A stretch of DNA of 42,499 bases from an uncultured Clostridia bacterium (GTDB taxonomy: Bacteria > Bacillota > Clostridia > TANB77 > CAG-508): positions 1 through 42,499 of the forward strand of contig CAKPHJ010000010.1 in the NCBI GenBank assembly GCA_934157205.1. Reading direction: 5' to 3'. The stretch's first letter is position 1, and each line of letters starts with the position of its first letter. Both the position numbers and the translations under genes were made by a program. Positions 18,723 through 27,254 of this stretch are shown here, one piece after another. Under the pieces are notes generated by a model. That model had not been told where the DNA came from and did not search any database. It was given only the letters and a program-made list of their open reading frames with translations.

Positions 18723-18751
18723 TTGATTTTCTTTGCATATCATGGTAAAAT
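18723..18751 (+). promoter_or_regulatory. Promoter of the SLH protein gene
   Basis: TTGATT and TAAAAT are spaced by 17 bases, about 55 bases before the start codon. Confidence 0.6.
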
Positions 18752-18805
18752 TGATTAGCTATACATAAAAAGTATAAAAATAAAAAACAAGAAAGGGATA
18801 TTATT

Positions 18806-19876
18806 ATGAAAAGCAAATTTCAAAAAATTTTTGTAACCATGTTAGCATTTATTATGGTTATTATTTCAAGTAGTTCAGTTTTTGCTTATAGCGATGTACA
18901 TAATAATCGTTGGTCAAAAAAATATATAGACTATGTAAGCGAGAAAGGACTTATGTCAGGAGTTGGAAAAAATAAATTTAATCCAACCGGAAAAGCTACA
19001 CGTGCACAAGTTGTACAAGTACTTTATATGTTAGATACAAGAGGAGGAGTATTATCAAAGCAAAAATCTATTCCGTTTACAGATGTAAAAGAAAGAGATT
19101 GGTATTATGATGCAGTTGTTTGGGCATATTCAAACGGAGTAACAGCTGGAACATCTAAAAAAACATTTTCACCTAACAGTAACATAACAAGAGAACAAGT
19201 AGCAACATTCCTTTATAATTATGAAAAAATTTCATACCGTTATTTTGAAAATGATGATTTAACAGTAGAATTACCATTTAAAGACACATCTAAAATTTCA
19301 AATTGGGCAAAAGAAGCTATTACTTGGTGCTACTCAGAAGGAATACTATCTGGAAAAACAGGAAATAAATTAGATCCAAAAGGTTATTGCACTAGAGAAG
19401 AATTAGCTACTATTATTGCAAAATATGCAGAAAATAGATTACCTGAAACAGCAGATGAAAATCACTTTGTATGGTACACAGACTCAGAAGGAAATGCAGA
19501 TTATGAAGTTACAAATTATGATGGAGAATATAAATATATATGGAGAAATGGAAAATTAAATATGTTTGTTAATCACTATGCAGAAATAAATGATCCAGCA
19601 TCAGTAAAATGGGTTAATTCTTATGAATCTTTACCAGATACATCATTTGCATTTTCATTCGATGCATGTGAATCTGGACGTAAACTAACAATAATTCCAG
19701 ACCCATTACAAGGTCAAACATATCATTCTTCAGCTGAAGTTGCAACAGCAGAAAGATTATGGTTTGATGGAGCAACTAATACTATTCATATAGTTAATCC
19801 AAAAAATGGCGAAGTAAACTCTATAATATATAAATATGAAAATCTAAAAAATCACATTAGTATAGATTTCGAATAA
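18806..19876 (+). CDS. Secreted SLH-domain surface protein
   Basis: The 356-residue product has a classical signal peptide (KSKFQK, hydrophobic core, cleavage after SVFA near residue 27). Three S-layer homology domains follow: about 28-78, 90-143 and 154-207, each with the FxDV/W...A...G/T-R-x-(E/Q) pattern. SLH modules bind pyruvylated secondary wall polymers, so the protein is probably held on the cell wall. The C-terminal 150 residues (rich in Trp, Tyr, Asp, Asn) match nothing I know and may be the functional part. The gene has its own promoter and terminator. Confidence 0.9.
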   Translation: MKSKFQKIFVTMLAFIMVIISSSSVFAYSDVHNNRWSKKYIDYVSEKGLMSGVGKNKFNPTGKATRAQVVQVLYMLDTRGGVLSKQKSIPFTDVKERDWYYDAVVWAYSNGVTAGTSKKTFSPNSNITREQVATFLYNYEKISYRYFENDDLTVELPFKDTSKISNWAKEAITWCYSEGILSGKTGNKLDPKGYCTREELATIIAKYAENRLPETADENHFVWYTDSEGNADYEVTNYDGEYKYIWRNGKLNMFVNHYAEINDPASVKWVNSYESLPDTSFAFSFDACESGRKLTIIPDPLQGQTYHSSAEVATAERLWFDGATNTIHIVNPKNGEVNSIIYKYENLKNHISIDFE

Positions 19877-19880
19877 AAAT

Positions 19881-19919
19881 AAAAAACATGTAAATTTTAA
19901 ATTTGCATGTTTTTTTAAC
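19881..19919 (+). terminator. Rho-independent terminator after the SLH gene
   Basis: AAAACATGTAAATTT pairs with AAATTTGCATGTTTT, followed by a T run. Confidence 0.8.
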
Positions 19920-19965
19920 TTTTTTTATTTTATATGCATATACTTATTCTAAGGAGGTTTTTTTA

Positions 19966-21817
19966 TTGTGTGGTTTAGTTGGTTTTGTAAATTACAAAAA
20001 AGATATAAAAAATGAATTGCCATTATTAAAAAAAATGAATAGTACTTTATCTAAAAGAGGTCCAGATGAAGAAGGATATTATTTAAAAGATCATGTTGCA
20101 TTAGCTCATAAAAGACTTATAGTAATTGATCCAGAAAATGGCAAGCAACCTATGATTGAAAAATTTTCATATGGAGAATATGTTATTTGTTATAATGGTC
20201 AAATTTATAATACTAAAGAACTTAGAATTACATTAGAAAAAAACGGTTTTCATTTTAATGGTCATAGTGACACAGAAGTATTACTTAAGGCTTATATTTT
20301 TTATGGCAATGATGTTGTAAAACATTTAAATGGTATTTTTGCCTTTGCAATTTGGAATAGTAAAAAAAATGAATTGTTTTTAGCCAGAGATCATTTTGGA
20401 GTTAAACCATTGTTTTATACCCAAATGGAAGATACATTTATTTTTGCTTCTGAAATAAAAGCTATTTTAGAATATCCAAATGTGAAAAAAATAGTAGATA
20501 ATCAAGGAATTTCAGAATTATTTGGAATAGGTCCTGCACATACAGCTGGATTTACTATTTTTAAAGACATTTTTGAATTAAAACCAGCACATTTTGCAGT
20601 TTTAAATTCATCAGGATTACATTTAAAACAATATTGGAAATTAACTTCAATGGAACATACAGATAGTTTTGAAAAAACATGTGATACTTTAAAATATTTA
20701 TTAGAAGATTCAATTACAAGGCAATTAGTTTCTGACATGCCACTATGTACATTTTTATCAGGAGGATTAGATTCAAGTATAATAACAAAATTTGCTTCTA
20801 ATTATTATGAAAAAGAAAAATTACCACCATTGAATACGTATTCTATAGATTACGTAGATAATGATAAAAACTTTGTTAAAAGTGATTTTCAGCCAAATTC
20901 TGATAATTATTATATAAATTTAATGTGCAAAGATTTGCATACAACACATCATAACATTGTAATTGATACCCCAGAATTAGCATGTTACTTAGAACATGCA
21001 ATGATAGCAAGAGACGTTCCTCGGAATGGCAGATATAGATTCTTCTTTGCTTTTATTTTGCCAAAATGTAAAAAAAGATATGACTGTAGCATTAACTGGC
21101 GAATGTGCGGATGAAATTTTTGGTGGATATCCATGGTTTTTTAGAGAAGATGCATTAAACAGTAATACATTTCCATGGTCAATATCTTTAGAAGAAAGAC
21201 AAAAACTTTTAAATCCAACATTAAGTTCTAATATCAATTTAAAAGAATATATAGATTTTAGATATAATGAAAGTTTAGATGAAGTAGAAATACTTTCAAC
21301 AGATTCTGAACAAACAGCACAAAAAAGAAAAATATCTTATTTAACATTAAATTGGTTTATGCCTACATTACTAGAACGTTCAGATAGAATGGCTATGTAT
21401 AATGGATTTGAATTACGTGTTCCATTTTGTGACTATCGTTTAGCTCAATATGTATGGAATATTCCGTGGGAATGGAAAGCATTAAATGGTCGTGAAAAAG
21501 GTCTTTTAAGACATATTTGTAAAGATTTTTTACCAAATGAAATTGTTTTTAGAAAAAAATCTCCATATCCTAAAACACATAACCCAACTTATCTTGCTAA
21601 AGTTAAAGAAATGCTTTCAAAAATTATGGAAGATAAAAATGCACCTATAAATAATATTTTAAATAGAGAATATATTTTAGATATTCTTGCAACTGATGGA
21701 AAAGCATTTACAAGACCGTGGTTTGGTCAATTAATGGTTGGACCTCAATTGATTGCTTATTTATGCCAAGTAAATATGTGGCTTGAAAAATATCAACCCA
21801 AAATTGAAATACACTAG
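19966..21817 (+). CDS. asnB: Asparagine synthase (glutamine-hydrolysing), split by +1 frameshift at an in-frame CGG
   Basis: AsnB makes asparagine from aspartate, ATP and glutamine. The start is TTG at 19966: AAGGAGG lies 8 bases before it, and the next residue is the Cys that must become the N-terminal nucleophile (CGLVGFV). The glutaminase domain follows (RGPDEEGYY, KRLIVIDP, YNGQIYN, GHSDTEVLL). The synthetase PP-loop LSGGLDSSI is near 264-272. Joining frames across the C at 21022 gives 616 residues, a normal length. The break falls in RDVP-G-MADIDSSLL of the synthetase domain. LTGECADEIFGGYPWF and the C-terminus continue intact in the second frame. No other defect is visible. Confidence 0.93.
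21022..21025 (+). other. In-frame CGG, +1 recoding site or C insertion (asnB)
   Basis: After GAC GTT CCT the zero-frame codon is CGG. Dropping the C gives GGA ATG GCA GAT, the conserved Pro-Gly-Met-Ala-Asp. Confidence 0.92.
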
Positions 21818-21841
21818 ATTTTTTCTAGTGTATATTTTTTA
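21809..21841 (+). terminator. Rho-independent terminator after asnB
   Basis: ATACACTAGA pairs with TCTAGTGTAT and is followed by a T run. The stop codon TAG lies within the stem. Confidence 0.8.
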
Positions 21842-22012
21842 GTATATATATATTATATAAACAAAGATGGGATTTTAAAATTATAAATGTAAATGTTATT
21901 AATGTTCGATTTTGTTCTCTAATTATTATAGATATTAAAAAAAATATATGATATACTAAAAACGCAAATTCAAATAATTAATATAAAAACAATCGAAGGG
22001 ATCGTGATTAAA

Positions 22013-23158
22013 ATGAAAATTAAAATTATAGCTTCTACAAAAGTAAGTTATGAATTACCAAAAGAAGAAGCTTTAGATTTTTCTGGAAAATCAGCTGGAA
22101 TATGTTATTTGCCAGACACATTAGAAAAATTATTTAATGAACCAAATGAAAAAACTAAAAATAGAGTAAATGGAAATATTAAATCTGGTCACCATAGTGT
22201 GTTTGGTCATCCAACTTATAGTTTAAGTTTAGAAGGGATACCAAAAATTTTAGCTATGATTTTAAATAATGAAAAAATATATAATACTTCTGAAAAATCT
22301 GCACGATATACAAAAATGGAGCCATCAATTCAAGAAAAAGAATTATATGAAAAATGGATTAAAATATATGAAAAACAAATTTTATCTGAATATCCTAATT
22401 TTGAAGAAAAAAGAGTAAAAAAATTAGCACAAGAAAATGCTAGATATCTTATAAGTGTATTTACACCAGCTACTGTAATGGAATATACAACAAATTTTTG
22501 TCAATTAAATTATATAATAAATTGGGCTAAAGACTATATTGAAAAAGAAGAAAATAATAGTTTTTCAATTAAGCTAAAAAACGTATTTGAAGAATTTTTA
22601 AAATCTATGCCAGACATTGAAGTAGAAGGATTAGATACAACTGTTAAAAAAAGAAGTTTTTCACTTTTTTCCAAAAGAGAGCATAGAACAGAAGAATTTG
22701 GAGAAAACTATTGTACAACATATTTAGTAAGTTTTGCTGAATTGGCACAAGCACAAAGACATAGAACAATAAATTATGAAATGACATTATTAAAAGAACC
22801 TAAATATTATGTGCCACCTATTATAAGAAATACAGAATATGAAAAAGAATGGATAAAAGACATATCATCTTTAAAAGACTTTTATCCTCAAGGAATGTTA
22901 GTAAAAGTAAATGAAAGAGGAACAATTGAAAATTTTGCATTAAAATGCACAGAGCGTTTATGTGGTTGTGCACAATTAGAAATAATGGAACAAACAGAGC
23001 AGACAATGCACAAATATATTGAAGCGGTTAAAGAAAATAAAGAACTATATGAATATTTGTTACCATATTCAAAAGGAGCTCGTTGCACATTTCCAGGTTG
23101 GAAATGCACAGCACCATGCATATTTGGAGGAAAAAATGCAATGAATAGAAAAATATAA
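22013..23158 (+). CDS. thyX: ThyX-family FAD-dependent thymidylate synthase-like protein
   Basis: The 381-residue product resembles the longer ThyX-like proteins of Firmicutes. It has two ThyX-type halves: HHSVFGH and TSEKSARYT in the first (about 55-102), and AQAQRHRTINYEM (about 243-255) with a Cys-rich tail (CTERLCGCAQ, CTAPCIFGG) in the second. The second half has RHR, but the full ThyX signature RHRx7S is not matched, since the expected Ser is Leu. It may therefore be a thymidylate synthase or a diverged relative. ATG 22013 is preferred over GTG 22004 because the GAAGGG site is only three bases from GTG. Confidence is high for the superfamily and moderate for the reaction. Confidence 0.78.
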   Translation: MKIKIIASTKVSYELPKEEALDFSGKSAGICYLPDTLEKLFNEPNEKTKNRVNGNIKSGHHSVFGHPTYSLSLEGIPKILAMILNNEKIYNTSEKSARYTKMEPSIQEKELYEKWIKIYEKQILSEYPNFEEKRVKKLAQENARYLISVFTPATVMEYTTNFCQLNYIINWAKDYIEKEENNSFSIKLKNVFEEFLKSMPDIEVEGLDTTVKKRSFSLFSKREHRTEEFGENYCTTYLVSFAELAQAQRHRTINYEMTLLKEPKYYVPPIIRNTEYEKEWIKDISSLKDFYPQGMLVKVNERGTIENFALKCTERLCGCAQLEIMEQTEQTMHKYIEAVKENKELYEYLLPYSKGARCTFPGWKCTAPCIFGGKNAMNRKI

Positions 23159-23167
23159 TAAAAACTA

Positions 23168-23198
23168 TTGACTTGGAGCCAACTCTAAGTGGTATATA
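23168..23198 (+). promoter_or_regulatory. MerR-type promoter (19-base spacer with dyad)
   Basis: TTGACT and TATATA are separated by 19 bases. The spacer contains CTTGGAGCCAACTCTAAG, the imperfect dyad typical of MerR-family operators (CTTRGAG...CTCTAAG). MerR regulators activate such over-long promoters by DNA distortion. No merR gene is in the window, so the regulator acts from elsewhere or is lost. Confidence 0.75.
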
Positions 23199-23227
23199 AT
23201 AATAAATTATTGTTATAAGAGGAAAAA

Positions 23228-23539
23228 ATGATAGAAATAGGAATTTATGATATTGCATTAATATCAAATATACCTAACATTGTTTATTTAGCTCCAACAT
23301 CAAAAGAAGAATATTTTGCAATGCTAGACTGGAGTATAGAACAAAACAGCTATCCAGTAGCAATAAGAGTACCATGTAATGGCATAATATCAGATAATAG
23401 AAAAATTGATACAGATTATAGCAATTTAAATAAATATAAAATAGAAAAGAAGGGTACAAAAGTAGCAATTTTAGCATTAGGAGATTTTTATCAATTAGGA
23501 GAAGAAGTATATAATGAAATAGATGAAAAATTAAGATGA
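23228..23539 (+). pseudogene. dxs: Fragment of 1-deoxy-D-xylulose-5-phosphate synthase-like gene
   Basis: The 103 residues match only the end of the pyrimidine-binding domain and the start of the C-terminal domain of a DXS/transketolase-like enzyme. The segment reads GIYDIALISNIPNIVYLAP, then PVAIRVPCNG, then GTKVAILALGDF. A whole enzyme has about 580-630 residues, so both the thiamine-binding part and the true C-terminus are missing. It has GAGGAAAAA before ATG and a MerR-type promoter just upstream, so it could still be transcribed. The frame has no internal stop. It is most simply a deletion remnant. Confidence 0.75.
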
Positions 23540-23643
23540 TTTATACATCAACTTATCAATCACCTATTGGTAGTTTGTTAATTGCTGCAAAAAAGAATTT
23601 TTATAGAAAATATAGACTTTTTTTAGAAAATAATGTAAAATGA
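23536..23643 (+). pseudogene. ogt: N-terminal remnant of methylated-DNA-protein-cysteine methyltransferase
   Basis: A 35-residue frame overlaps the dxs fragment by ATGA. It begins YTSTYQSPIGSLLIAA, the typical N-terminus of Ogt/AGT repair proteins (Y-x-S-P-I-G-x-L-L). The rest, including the active-site PCHR and helix-turn-helix, is gone. With the dxs fragment, it shows that this stretch lost DNA. The toxin-antitoxin-like locus begins immediately after. Confidence 0.6.
23613..23641 (+). promoter_or_regulatory. Promoter of the small hydrophobic peptide
   Basis: TAGACT and TAAAAT are spaced by 17 bases. The -10 ends 7 bases before the left inverted repeat, so the RNA likely starts at that repeat. 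Confidence 0.5.
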
Positions 23644-23647
23644 TTTA

Positions 23648-23682
23648 CATAGAGAGTAAGTTAAGCAGATGTGTAGTTGACC
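23648..23682 (+). repeat. Left arm of a 35-base imperfect inverted repeat
   Basis: CATAGAGAGTAAG...ATGTGTAGTTGACC here matches CATAGAAAGTAAG...AAATGTAGTTGTCC on the minus strand at 23894-23929. The arms flank the small peptide gene and lie at the predicted 5' ends of two convergent RNAs. Confidence 0.75.
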
Positions 23683-23722
23683 TTCGACCTTGATTTCTTA
23701 TCAAGAGTTAGGGGGTGAGGCT

Positions 23723-23833
23723 ATGTTAAAGATTTTGACAATCCTAGTAATAGGACTAATGATTTCAATAACAATAAATTTAGCCTTGCTATGTATCATA
23801 TACATACAATGGGTTAATAGCAATATAAAATAA
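23723..23833 (+). CDS. Small hydrophobic peptide, candidate type I toxin
   Basis: A 36-residue frame with a good ribosome binding site (AGGGGGTGAGG, 4-5 bases before ATG) codes for one predicted membrane helix: residues 4-30 are Ile, Leu, Val, Met, Ala, ending YIQWVNSNIK. Size, single helix and convergent antisense promoter are the hallmarks of type I toxins such as TxpA, BsrG or Fst, which damage the membrane when unrepressed. I see no family signature, so toxicity is inferred from architecture. The leader of about 80 bases can fold (TTGATTTCTTATCAA), which might limit translation. Confidence 0.6.
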   Translation: MLKILTILVIGLMISITINLALLCIIYIQWVNSNIK

Positions 23834-23834
23834 A

Positions 23835-23880
23835 AAAACTACACATTGCTTAAAATTGATTGCAGAGCAATGTGTGGTTA
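23835..23880 (-). terminator. Shared hairpin; terminator of the antisense RNA
   Basis: AACTACACATTGCT pairs with AGCAATGTGTGGTT. The T run follows the stem on the minus strand only (next to the peptide stop codon), so it mainly ends the antisense RNA. The sense RNA would also carry the stem at its 3' end. Confidence 0.7.
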
Positions 23881-23893
23881 TTCAAGAATATTT

Positions 23894-23929
23894 GGACAAC
23901 TACATTTCTGTAATTGCTTACTTTCTATG
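23894..23929 (-). repeat. Right arm of the imperfect inverted repeat
   Basis: The reverse complement begins CATAGAAAGTAAGC and ends GTAGTTGTCC, close to the left arm at 23648-23682. Confidence 0.75.
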
Positions 23930-23932
23930 TTT

Positions 23933-23962
23933 ATTATACATCAAATTAAGTAAAAATGTCAA
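23933..23962 (-). promoter_or_regulatory. Strong promoter for the antisense RNA
   Basis: On the minus strand TTGACA and TATAAT, both consensus hexamers, are spaced by 18 bases. It is the best promoter in the window, as expected for an antitoxin RNA in excess over toxin mRNA. Confidence 0.75.
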
Positions 23963-24204
23963 TAAATTAATAAAAAATAAGTACTATATAACAAAGTTTA
24001 TATAAATGGTATTAAGTATTTAGATATAGATTTTATTCATAGAAAATTATATTTGAAAAGACAATTACGGACGAAGAATAAATGGTAAGTATAACCCATT
24101 TAGAGATTTAGACTATGTGTGTTGCTCTAATTTTTGAAACTGTTTTATCAGCATAATTAACAATGAACAAGGTATTCATTTTTTAGGTTACAAAGGGAGG
24201 AAAT
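23963..24204. other. Intergenic remnant region before uvrB
   Basis: No intact gene is present. A stop-free frame at about 23986-24079 (no start codon) reads ...GIKYLDIDFIHRKLYLKRQL and then meets CGG at 24068. Skipping that C extends it to 24138. I recognise no protein in it. The uvrB ribosome binding site AAAGGGAGG closes the region. Confidence 0.35.
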
Positions 24205-26173
24205 ATGTTTAAATTACACTCAGAATACAAGCCAACAGGTGACCAACCTAAGGCAATAGATTATCTAGTAAAAGGAATAGAAAGAGGCGAAAAATATCAG
24301 ACGCTTCTAGGAGTAACAGGTTCTGGAAAAACATTCACAATGGCAAATATAATAGAAAAAACACAGAAACCAACATTGGTGTTAGCACATAATAAAACCC
24401 TAGCTCGGACAATTATACTCTGAGTTTAAAGAGTTTTTTCCTAAAAACAGAGTTGAATACTTTGTATCTTATTACGATTATTATCAACCTGAAAGTTATA
24501 TTCCGTCATCAGATACGTATATAGAAAAAGATTCTTCAATAAATGATGAAATAGACAAGTTAAGGCATTCAGCTACACTATCATTATTTGAAACAAGAGA
24601 AGTAATTATTGTTGCATCTGTTTCATGTATTTATGGATTAGGAGATCCTGTTGATTATCAAGGAATGATGTTATCTTTAAGACCTAACATGCGAAAATCT
24701 AGAGATGAAGTTTTAAAGAAACTTGTTACAATGCAATATTCAAGAAATGAAATAGATTTTCAAAGAGGAACATTTAGAGCAAAAGGAGATATTGTTGAAA
24801 TATATCCTTCAAATAAATCTGAATCTGCAATAAGAGTAGAGTTCTGGGGAGATGAAATTGAAAAAATAGTTGAAATTAATCCTCTTACAGGTAAAACTAT
24901 AGGCAATAGGCAACATGTGTTAATTTCGCCAGCTTCGCATTATGTAACAACAAGGGAAAAAATGGACAGGGCAATTGTAACAATTGAAAAAGAATTAGAA
25001 GAAAGAGTGAAATATTTTAAGTCTCAAAATAAGCTAATAGAAGCACAAAGAATTGAAGAAAGAACAAATTTTGATATAGAGATGATGAAAGAAACAGGTT
25101 TTTGTTCTGGAATTGAAAACTATTCAAGACATATAAGTGGAAGAAAAGAAGGAAGTCCACCATATACATTATTTGATTATTTTCCTAAAGATTTCTTACT
25201 TTTAATAGATGAATCACATGCTACAATTCCACAGGTTAAAGCAATGTATAATGGAGATAGAGCAAGGAAAGAATCACTAGTTAATTATGGATTTCGTTTA
25301 CCATCTGCATTTGATAACAGACCACTAACATTTAGTGAATTTGAGCAAAGAACAAACCAAGTAATATTTGTAAGTGCAACTCCAGCAGAATATGAAAAAG
25401 AGCATAGTAAACAAAATGTTGTAGAGCAAATAATAAGGCCAACAGGACTATTAGATCCAAAAATAGAAGTAAAGCCTATAGCAAATCAAATAGATGATTT
25501 AATAGAACAAATAAGAGTAAGAACAGAAAGAAAAGAAAGAGTACTTGTTACAACATTAACAAAGAAAATGGCTGAGGATTTAACAGGGTATTTAAAAAGC
25601 TTAGATATAAAAGTAAATTATATGCATTCAGATACAAAGGCTTTAGAAAGAATGAAAATAATAAGAGATTTAAGGCTAGGAGAATTTGATGTATTAGTAG
25701 GAATAAATCTTTTAAGAGAAGGTTTAGATATTCCAGAAGTATCTTTAGTTGCAATATTAGATGCAGATAAAGAAGGTTTTTTACGTTCAGAGCGTTCTTT
25801 AATTCAAACAATTGGACGTGCTGCTAGAAATACAAATGGAACGGTTATAATGTATGCAGATGAATTAACAGAAAGCATGGAAAAAGCAATATCAGAAACA
25901 AATAGAAGAAGAAAGATACAAGAAGAATATAATTTGAAAAATGGAATAATTCCTAAAACAATAGAAAAATCTGTTAGAAAAAATATTTCTGCAATTGAAG
26001 TTGAAGATATAGAAGTTGAATATAAATTTGAAAATAAAGAAGATATAAAACAAACTATTTCAAAATTAACAGAAGAAATGCTTAAATATGCAGAAAACAT
26101 GGAATTTGAAAAAGCAGCAGAATTACGAGACAAAATAAAAGAGCTAGAAAAAATTAATAATGATGAACTATAA
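24205..26173 (+). CDS. uvrB: Excinuclease ABC subunit B, split by +1 frameshift at an in-frame CGG
   Basis: UvrB is the helicase-like damage-verification subunit of nucleotide excision repair. Joining frames across the C at 24406 gives 655 residues, the usual length. Residues 36-43 are the Walker A motif GVTGSGKT. The break is in the next conserved motif, HNKTLA-G-QLYSEFKEFFP. Zero frame stops five codons later. The second frame holds the beta-hairpin region (YYDYYQPESY), LLIDESHATIPQ, the helicase motifs V and VI (GINLLREGLDIPEV, IQTIGRAARN) and a C-terminal UVR motif (about 610-650) that contacts UvrC. The start has AGGGAGG upstream. uvrA and uvrC are not adjacent here. Confidence 0.94.
24406..24409 (+). 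other. In-frame CGG, +1 recoding site or C insertion (uvrB)
   Basis: After CTA GCT the zero-frame codon is CGG. Dropping the C gives GGA CAA TTA TAC, the conserved Gly-Gln-Leu-Tyr. Confidence 0.93.
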
Positions 26174-26214
26174 AAAATATTAAATATATAATATATACTA
26201 GAGGTGATATCTTT

Positions 26215-26731
26215 ATGTGTGTATTAAAGGAATTATATGAAGATGCCAAAAATATAAAGCAAAAAGATCCAGCAACTAAAAGTATTATAGAAGTTATTAT
26301 ATTATATCCAGGTTTTCATATATTAATTTTTTATCGTTTTTCACATTTTTTATATAATAATAAACTATTTTTTTTAGCAAGGCTTGTTTCACAAATTGGA
26401 AGGTTTTTTACAGGAATAGAAATACATCCAGGAGCAAAAATTGGAAGAAAATTATTTATAGATCATGGAATGGGTATTGTAATTGGAGAAACTGCAACAA
26501 TTGGTGATAATTGTACAATATACCATAATTCTACATTAGGAGGAACTGGAAAGGATAAAAATAAAAGACACCCAGATTTGGGTAATAATGTTATGGTGGG
26601 GGCGGGAAGTAAGGTATTACGGACCAATAAAAATAGGAAATAATGTAAAAATTGGTGCAAATAGTATTGTTTTAAAAAATATTCCAGATAATGTTACAGT
26701 TGTGAAATGTAATGAAATAGTAAAGAAATAA
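26215..26731 (+). CDS. cysE: Serine O-acetyltransferase, split by +1 frameshift at an in-frame CGG
   Basis: CysE acetylates serine for cysteine synthesis. Joining frames across the C at 26620 gives 171 residues, typical of the short bacterial form. Landmarks are PGFHILIFYRFSHFLY, the left-handed beta-helix hexapeptides, IEIHPGAKIG, DHGMGIVIGETATIGDN (catalytic Asp and His region) and LGGTGKDKNKRHPDLGNNVMVGAGSKVL. The second frame continues GPIKIGNNVKIGANSIV and ends in KK. GAGGTGATA lies upstream. It follows uvrB by 41 bases. The usual cysK partner is not in the window. Confidence 0.9.
26620..26623 (+). other. In-frame CGG, +1 recoding site or C insertion (cysE)
   Basis: After GTA TTA the zero-frame codon is CGG. 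Dropping the C gives GGA CCA ATA, the expected Gly-Pro-Ile of a hexapeptide turn. Confidence 0.9.
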
Positions 26732-26752
26732 TAATTTTACATTATATTTTTA

Positions 26753-26781
26753 TTGACAAGTGTAGAAAAATGTCATATTAT
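26753..26781 (+). promoter_or_regulatory. Promoter of the 84-residue cassette gene
   Basis: TTGACA and TATTAT are spaced by 17 bases. The RNA would have a leader of about 60 bases. Confidence 0.75.
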
Positions 26782-26849
26782 GTAGGTATAGGGTTATTTG
26801 AGGTTATAAATCCGCTTCTTGGGTGCTAGCTAAAACGGAGGTGAACGCT

Positions 26850-27104
26850 ATGTTTATAGTACTTGAAAAAATTATATACGAATGTGGGATCAAAGATTAT
26901 TTCGAAGAAGGTTATAATGAGGAGAGCTACTGCTATAGCTATAGTTCAATAGAAGAGGCAATTGAAAGTGGGGACTTCGCACCACAAATACTAAAACAAA
27001 TAGTCAAAGGCGGAACAGTTTCTATGCAGAATCTCGCAAGAAGCGGGACGACAAGAGCACTAAAACAAGAAGGCGTTACCTTCTTGTGTAGCGTCACACT
27101 CTAA
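26850..27104 (+). CDS. Hypothetical small protein, 84 residues, atypical codon use
   Basis: I recognise no family. The start at 26850 is set by CGGAGGTG 8 bases upstream; an in-frame ATG does not occur closer. The N-terminal half is acidic with clustered Tyr (YNEESYCYSYSS), and the C-terminal half is Gly/Ser/Thr-rich. Codon use is mixed (GGC, CTC, AGC, TCG-like), unlike the A/T-ending genes around it. It has its own promoter, leader and terminator, so it is an independent cassette like those at 37666, 38123 and 38600. Confidence 0.65.
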   Translation: MFIVLEKIIYECGIKDYFEEGYNEESYCYSYSSIEEAIESGDFAPQILKQIVKGGTVSMQNLARSGTTRALKQEGVTFLCSVTL

Positions 27105-27136
27105 AAAAGACACACAGATTTGTGTGTCTTTTTATA
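27105..27136 (+). terminator. Rho-independent terminator
   Basis: AAAGACACACA pairs with TGTGTGTCTTT, followed by T5. Confidence 0.85.
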
Positions 27137-27254
27137 TACTCGATCTACTATTATAAAAATGATATAATCACTATTGAAAAATATAAAATGAAATGATAAA
27201 ATCAGAAAAAAACAGTGAATTAATACTAAAATTTTTTTGAAAGGAATGAAGAAA

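Larger units (their letters stand above)
23833..23930 (-). ncRNA. Candidate antisense (antitoxin) RNA
   Basis: A minus-strand RNA of about 95 bases would start near 23929 and end at the T run at about 23834-23840. It would overlap the 3' untranslated part of the toxin mRNA, including the hairpin. The pairing would be 3' to 3', as in TxpA/RatA. Its 5' end resembles that of the sense RNA. Both the RNA and its ends are predicted. Confidence 0.5.

Noticed and set aside
23648..23929. Fst/par-type locus with direct repeats
   Set aside because: The repeats are inverted, so the two RNAs share sequence at their 5' ends instead of being complementary there as in par. The layout is nearer to TxpA/RatA.
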